From an uncultured Oscillospiraceae bacterium (GTDB lineage Bacteria > Bacillota > Clostridia > Oscillospirales > Acutalibacteraceae): a DNA stretch of 9,259 nucleotides. Positions 6,699-9,259 of the stretch are shown piece by piece. The DNA is taken from the NCBI GenBank assembly GCA_902478605.1, contig CABSLQ010000087.1, positions 1 through 9,259 of the forward strand, read 5' to 3'. Below the pieces are notes generated by a model. That model did not search any database and was not told the DNA's origin. It saw only the letters and a program-made list of their open reading frames with translations. Both the position numbers and the translations under genes were made by a program. Position 1 is the stretch's first letter, and each line of letters begins with the position of its first letter.

Positions 6699-7405
6699 AA
6701 CAGGACGACCTTGTACAGTGCGGATTTCTGGCCTTGCGGGACGCGGTGCAGGCGTTCGACCCGGCGCGGGGGTATACGCTGCTTGCCTATTTGAAATACC
6801 CGCTCCTGAACCGGTTCCAGGAGGCATGCGGGAACCGCACAAGCCGACGCGATCCGCTGAACCTCTGCACCAGCCTGGACAAACCGGTGGGCGAGGAGGG
6901 CGACGCGGTTCTCGGCGATTTCCTGCCCAACCCGGGCGCAGCCGCGCACATGGAGGAGGTTGTCGAGGAGGAATACCAGCGAGAGCTGCGCGGCGCACTG
7001 GACACGGCCCTCGACATGCTGGACGAAAAGCGGCGGGACACCATCCGGCGGCGCTTCTGGGGCAATGAAACGCTGGACGCCATTGCCGCCGCCATGCACG
7101 TGGGCCGCGAGAGAATCCGGCAGGCCGAACAGGCGGCTTTGCGCGACCTGCGGCGCGGGCCGTGCCTGCGATTGCTGAAGCCCTTTGCGGAGGAAATCCG
7201 CACGGGATACGCCTGGAGGGGGACCGGCTGGGGCGCGTGGAACAGCACGGGGGTCTCTTCGGTGGAGCGGGCCGTCGAGAAAACCGACGAGCTTATGAAG
7301 CGGATTCGCGAGCAGCGGGAGCGGGACATGGACGACCTGTGTGCCCTGCTGCATATCACGCGGGAGGAGCTGGAAGCCAGAATGAAAGGAGGAGGCAGCC
7401 CATGA
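6695..7405 (+). CDS. Sigma-70-like RNA polymerase sigma factor, N-terminally truncated, phage type
   Basis: The chain opens inside sigma region 2 (EQDDLVQCGFLALRDAVQAF, then DPARGYTLLAYLKYP to about residue 38), part of the core-polymerase and -10 binding region. Region 4 with its helix-turn-helix for the -35 box spans about 101-154 (LDTALDMLDEKRRDTIRRRF, NETLDAIAAAMHVGRERIRQ). A tail of about 80 residues (RGTGWGAWNSTG...) is typical of sigma-like proteins from Clostridia phages. The GTG at 6695 is only the first possible start; it has no Shine-Dalgarno site, an in-frame TAG lies at 6659-6661, and the usual first several dozen residues are missing, so the 5' end was lost at the junction. The stop TGA overlaps the next start (ATGA at 7402-7405). 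A fragment without early region 2 is probably not a working sigma factor. Confidence 0.75.
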   Translation: MEQDDLVQCGFLALRDAVQAFDPARGYTLLAYLKYPLLNRFQEACGNRTSRRDPLNLCTSLDKPVGEEGDAVLGDFLPNPGAAAHMEEVVEEEYQRELRGALDTALDMLDEKRRDTIRRRFWGNETLDAIAAAMHVGRERIRQAEQAALRDLRRGPCLRLLKPFAEEIRTGYAWRGTGWGAWNSTGVSSVERAVEKTDELMKRIREQRERDMDDLCALLHITREELEARMKGGGSP

Positions 7406-7440
7406 TCGCCTTTACCATACCCGGCGCACCCCAAGGCAAC

Positions 7441-7611
7441 AAATCCGACTGCCGCCGGTGGCGGGAATGGGTAAGCCGAATTTGGCCTAGAAAAACCGCG
7501 CCAGCGGTTTTTCCAGGAGTTCGCGGCAAAGGCCGCGAACTCTTGCCGCGAGTCGGCGATTGGCAAGGCGGGTTTCCGCCGCAGACAGAGCCGGGCACCG
7601 CAAGAGGAGAG
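7441..7611. repeat. Palindromic element A: in-frame insert with tandem hairpins in the rusA-like gene
   Basis: The RusA sequence jumps from GAPQG(N) before 7441 to ARART at 7612. The 171 nt between equal 57 codons, so the frame is kept. The stretch is a chain of hairpins: CCGCC/GGCGG (7452-7464); a 14-nt arm pair 7486-7499 / 7504-7517 with one mismatch and loop GCCA; an 11-bp perfect stem GAGTTCGCGGC (7517-7527) / 7532-7542 with loop AAAG; GCCG/CGGC (7545-7557); and GGCGG/CCGCC (7567-7580). The boundaries come from RusA family expectation and are good to a few bases. In-frame insertion of palindromic DNA into genes is known from Rickettsia palindromic elements; relationship to those is not claimed. 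Confidence 0.65.
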
Positions 7612-7731
7612 GCGCGTGCGCGTACTTGTCGGAACGGCCACACCTACACGCCGGACAATACCGTCTTGTACGAGAACCTGGTCAAAACAGAGTTTCTCCG
7701 CCAATGCGGGAGGCGGCGTCTGTCTGCGGAT

Positions 7732-7773
7732 GAGCGGCCCGCTCTCAAACCGTTCCCAGGAATCCGGGAACGG
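7732..7773. repeat. Palindromic element B: two hairpins and a frame change in the rusA-like gene
   Basis: GAGCG (7732-7736) pairs with CGCTC (7740-7744), and CCGTTCCC (7750-7757) pairs perfectly with GGGAACGG (7766-7773). RusA similarity stops at LSADE before this stretch and resumes at EIVAVYPVP after it in the +1 frame, so B added or replaced a number of bases not divisible by three. The GTTCCC/GGGAAC stem is like that of the hairpin at 45-65. Confidence 0.5.
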
Positions 7774-7866
7774 GGAAATCGTCGCCGTGTACCCGGTTCC
7801 GGCCTCGTACTCGAAGCGCAAGCGCGTGGCCGCTCTGGCCGGCGATGGGAGGTTCGCCGAGAAAAA

Positions 7867-7951
7867 GCGCGGTTTCCCGCGCCAGCGGGAAAGGCCGGTC
7901 GTCGACCGGCCAGCGGTTTTTCCGGGAGTTCGGGCGAGGCCCGAACTTTTA
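7867..7951. repeat. Palindromic element C: three hairpins in place of the RusA catalytic motif
   Basis: TTTCCCGC (7873-7880) / GCGGGAAA (7885-7892) shares the loop GCCA with element A. GGCCGGTC (7893-7900) / GACCGGCC (7904-7911) has a 3-nt loop. AGTTCGGGC (7927-7935) / GCCCGAACT (7939-7947) has loop GAG. Positions 7909-7932 match 7500-7523 of element A in 23 of 24 bases (only G7924 versus A7515 differs), which shows that A and C belong to one family. Element C lies where KPDxDN and the following RusA residues should be, and returns the reading to the original frame. Confidence 0.65.
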
Positions 7952-8039
7952 CCGACCTGTCCGTCATGAAACGCTACGGCGAACAACCGGAAGTGCGCGT
8001 GAAGCTATGGACGGTGTCAGAGCAAGGGAGTGAAGGGAC

Positions 8040-8483
8040 GTGAAAGCCAGAAAGCTATGCATCACTATCCGGTATTTCCCACTGCCGGACGCGCGGACGG
8101 TTACCTGCACCATCACAGCGAAGGAGGAAAAGCCCATGCCCATGCAGCAGCGCAACGCCATAAACGCCAGGATCCGCCGGGAGTGTGCCAACTTCGACCG
8201 CGCCGGAGCGGGCGACTGCCTGGTGCTGGACTGTCCTTGCCCACAGCTGCAAAGCCATTCCCTCAAATGCCGCTATTTCCGCGATGCGGTTCTCCCCGGC
8301 GACAAAGAGCTGTATGCCGCCGTCATGGGACAGGGCGGAATCAAGACCTGTGCCTCCTGCGGCAAGCCCTTCCGCGCTGTTGCCAACAGGGCGAAATATT
8401 GCGACGGGTGCCGGGTAAAAGTACACCGGAAACAGCAGGCCGCCAGCGCCCGCAAAAAGTACCACGAGAACCTTGACAAATAG
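8040..8483 (+). CDS. Cysteine-rich VLP domain protein with C-terminal zinc-finger-like motif
   Basis: This phage or mobile-element protein of unknown function has 147 residues. Residues 49-90 match the Cys_rich_VLP style: Cys49, then GDCLVLDCPCPQ (Cys60, Cys65, Cys67), LKCRYFRDAVLP (Cys77, and the VLP at 84-86), then DKEL. Residues 104-124 form C-x2-C-x13-C-x2-C, a probable zinc knuckle, followed by a basic tail. The GTG at 8040 overlaps the preceding stop (GTGA), with GAAGGGA just upstream. A second start, ATG 8136, has a better GGAGG at 8123-8127 and would give 115 residues containing the whole known domain. The first 32 residues (KLCITIRYFPLP...) could therefore be a genuine extension or a separate leader fused by chance; the coupling favours 8040. 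Domain identity is good, function unknown. Confidence 0.7.
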   Translation: MKARKLCITIRYFPLPDARTVTCTITAKEEKPMPMQQRNAINARIRRECANFDRAGAGDCLVLDCPCPQLQSHSLKCRYFRDAVLPGDKELYAAVMGQGGIKTCASCGKPFRAVANRAKYCDGCRVKVHRKQQAASARKKYHENLDK

Positions 8484-8758
8484 ACCGCAAAAAAGTGAGT
8501 ATTCATGCGGGTTTATAACCGCACAAAACCGGGGGTGAATATACTTTGATGGATACCCCCTTAAAACGGGTTCTAAATGCGTACATCGGCGCACCGGGCC
8601 TCTCCTCCCTATCCCCGTTTTTCCGCCCAATTTCGGCCAACTCTTTCCAAAAAACGCCCCCTATAGACCTGCAGGGTAAAATTGACCTTCACCCACCGGT
8701 CTCCCGAAGCGCCCTCCCGCTCTCGAATAGGGGGGGATCCACAAAGGAGGGAAGCCAC
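8484..8758 (+). other. Intergenic stretch with structured 5' part, no convincing gene
   Basis: The first third can fold in competing ways. TGCGG (8506-8510) pairs with CCGCA (8519-8523), inside AGTATTCA (8498-8505) facing TGAATATACT (8536-8545). Alternatively GGGGGT (8531-8536) pairs with ACCCCC (8555-8560). TATACT at 8540-8545 could be a -10 box but has no good -35. A TTGACA (8473-8478) sits in the end of the upstream gene, too far from TATACT for one promoter. An open frame from the ATG at 8549 leads into the next gene's frame, but its composition (SSLSPFFRPISANSF) is unlike a real protein. The rest is pyrimidine-rich and I see nothing further in it. Confidence 0.35.
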
Positions 8759-8932
8759 GTGCAAAAAGGCCTTTACCGCAAACACAGCGGCCGCGGCTCG
8801 GCGTGCGTGTACGGTCTGCACGAACCGGCATGCCGCCGCTTTAAACGCTTTGCAAAAGCCTTCTTGAATCGGCAAGTCCGGCGAAACCAGCAACGGTTAT
8901 CGAGCCGACAGCGAAGGGAACAGGACGCATAA
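8759..8932 (+). CDS. Small basic prophage protein of unknown function
   Basis: 57 residues with a GTG start, preceded by a perfect AAAGGAGG (8743-8750) at 8 nt spacing; this site decides the start over the longer frame upstream. The sequence is very rich in Arg and Lys (ACRRFKRFAKAFLNRQVRRN, SSRQRREQ) with two Cys (16 and 25), has no hydrophobic segment, and is probably helical in its second half. Nucleic-acid or acidic-protein binding is plausible from charge only. It is the last gene before a strong terminator, so it ends the plus-strand cassette. I do not recognise a family. Confidence 0.6.
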   Translation: MQKGLYRKHSGRGSACVYGLHEPACRRFKRFAKAFLNRQVRRNQQRLSSRQRREQDA

Positions 8933-8937
8933 CAAAC

Positions 8938-8986
8938 GAGCGGGCAGCCGTCCCCTGTGTGGGATAGACTGCCCGCTCTCTTTTTA
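8938..8986 (+). terminator. Intrinsic terminator of the prophage-like operon
   Basis: GAGCGGGCAG (8938-8947) pairs perfectly with CTGCCCGCTC (8969-8978). An inner TCCC/GGGA (8951-8954/8961-8964) forms in the loop, and TCTTTTTA follows on the plus strand. It begins 6 nt after the stop of the last gene. On the minus strand the 3' flank is GTTTGTTAT, so it may also serve the convergent gene. Confidence 0.85.
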
Positions 8987-9174
8987 TGGTCTCGCCAATC
9001 TATGGTTGCCGCCGCATATATAAAAGCCGCTCGCTGGTAAGCCTCCTCTTGCGGTACCCAAAACGGCCGATGCGCCTGTCGGCGCGCCGTTTTGACCGCG
9101 GCGCCCACGTTTTCTCCCTTCATCGCCCACTGGGCGCGGTCGAAAACGTTGCCCCGCAAGGCAGCGGCCCGCGC
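8987..9174. other. Hairpin-rich spacer between convergent genes
   Basis: AAAACGGC (9060-9067) pairs with GCCGTTTT (9086-9093) and GCGCC (9072-9076) with GGCGC (9081-9085), together a 13-bp stem with a 4-nt bulge followed by T3-4. CGCCC/GGGCG (9124-9136) is a further stem. The minus strand is open from 9159 to 8773 (FDRAQWAMKGENVGAAVKTA...), but this frame crosses the terminator and the antisense of the small basic gene, has only a TTG start and no ribosome site. Its upstream part could be the decayed tail of a gene; I do not call it as one. Confidence 0.35.
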
Positions 9175-9259
9175 TTATTTGGCTAAGCGGATATCCTGTA
9201 TCTCCGAGGTGTTGTCCCGGGTGACGCTCTCGAGCGCGGATACCTTAATCTTGATTTCC
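9175..9259 (-). CDS. C-terminal end of a convergent gene cut by the window
   Basis: Twenty-seven codons ending in TAA (9175-9177), reading EIKIKVSALESVTRDNTSEI and then QDIRLAK. The alternation of hydrophobic and charged residues suggests the end of a coiled-coil or amphipathic helix. It points toward the prophage-like operon and may belong to the same element, but too little is present to name it. Confidence 0.45.
   Translation of the reverse strand, partial: EIKIKVSALESVTRDNTSEIQDIRLAK

Larger units (their letters stand above)
7402..8043 (+). pseudogene. rusA-like: RusA-type Holliday junction resolvase gene disrupted by palindromic elements
   Basis: RusA cuts Holliday junctions and is common in prophages. 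The start is clear: ATG 7402 follows AAAGGAGGAGG (7385-7395) and overlaps the sigma stop. RusA pieces appear in order: MIAFTIPGAPQG (7402-7437); ARARTCRNGHTYTPDNTVLY onward to LSADE (7612-7734); EIVAVYPVPASYSKRKRVAA to AEKK (about 7774-7866, but read in the +1 frame); and DLSVMKRYGEQPEVRVKLW (7953 onward, first frame again). Three hairpin-rich stretches separate them. The catalytic KPDxDN motif and about 25 following residues, expected after AEKK, are absent. The first frame nevertheless stays open for 213 codons, to TGA at 8041-8043. The encoded protein should lack resolvase activity. The stop overlaps the next GTG (8040), which keeps translational coupling. Confidence 0.8.

Noticed and set aside
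6661..7354. Continuation of the RHS reading frame upstream of 6660
   Set aside because: The frame stays open by chance, but its residues (PRAPAGPPPG-type) are antisense to the sigma factor and have no RHS character.
7441..7951. CRISPR array
   Set aside because: The repeated 24-nt unit occurs only twice and 409 nt apart, with hairpins and not spacers between.
6787..7986. Minus-strand open frame of about 400 codons opposite the sigma and rusA-like genes
   Set aside because: Ser/Arg/Pro-rich antisense composition; the plus strand has the coupled starts, ribosome sites and family motifs.
8546..8758. Separate gene or N-terminal extension upstream of the small basic protein
   Set aside because: Low-complexity Ser/Pro content and a strong ribosome site that points to GTG 8759 instead.
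8773..9159. Minus-strand 128-codon gene
   Set aside because: TTG start without ribosome site; it crosses a strong terminator and then reads the antisense of the small basic gene. Only its first half looks protein-like.

Overview
The window looks like chromosomal DNA of a GC-rich anaerobic Firmicute, most likely an Oscillospirales/Clostridia gut bacterium. The reasons are strong AGGAGG-type Shine-Dalgarno sites, a GH29 fucosidase beside a corrinoid-type URO-D protein, a Clostridia-style RHS protein with a ricin-type lectin insert, and a phage-derived cassette with a sigma factor and a Cys_rich_VLP protein. This assignment is an inference from gene style; no rRNA or other taxonomic marker is present.

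Layout. (1) 1-190: hairpins only. (2) 190-2662, minus strand: a probable two-gene metabolic unit, a URO-D family protein (1634-2662) followed by a cytoplasmic GH29 alpha-L-fucosidase (190-1434). A candidate promoter, an 11-bp operator-like dyad and a terminator lie upstream (2718-2854). (3) 2901-6660, minus strand: an RHS locus. It holds the 3' part of a large RHS gene with a carbohydrate-binding-like region, a ricin-type lectin insert, YD repeats, the conserved RHS core and an AT-rich 124-residue variable C-terminal tip. The gene carries a 7-G frameshift and has no 5' end. A long bidirectional terminator hairpin overlaps its stop. Beyond it lies an AT-rich decayed remnant resembling an orphan papain-fold toxin tip, followed immediately by a Shine-Dalgarno/ATG pair that leads nowhere, as if an immunity gene had been lost. 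(4) 6660-8986, plus strand: a prophage-like operon. It contains a sigma-70-like factor missing its N-terminus, a RusA-type Holliday junction resolvase gene broken by three hairpin-rich elements, a Cys_rich_VLP protein and a tiny basic protein, ended by a clear terminator. (5) 8987-9259: a hairpin-rich stretch and the last 27 codons of a convergent minus-strand gene.

The RHS gene (minus) and the sigma gene (plus) meet head to head and both lack their 5' ends, with a 9-bp inverted repeat at the meeting point. This marks a rearrangement, an invertible junction or an assembly chimera.

The least ordinary feature is the set of palindromic elements inside the rusA-like gene. At least three clusters of tandem hairpins sit within coding sequence. 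Two share a 24-nt unit (23/24 identical), one adds 57 codons in frame, and one occupies the place of the catalytic KPDxDN motif. They resemble in concept the Rickettsia palindromic elements (RPEs), which also insert into ORFs. A similar three-hairpin cluster lies at 1-68. I see no complete new defence or biosynthetic system.
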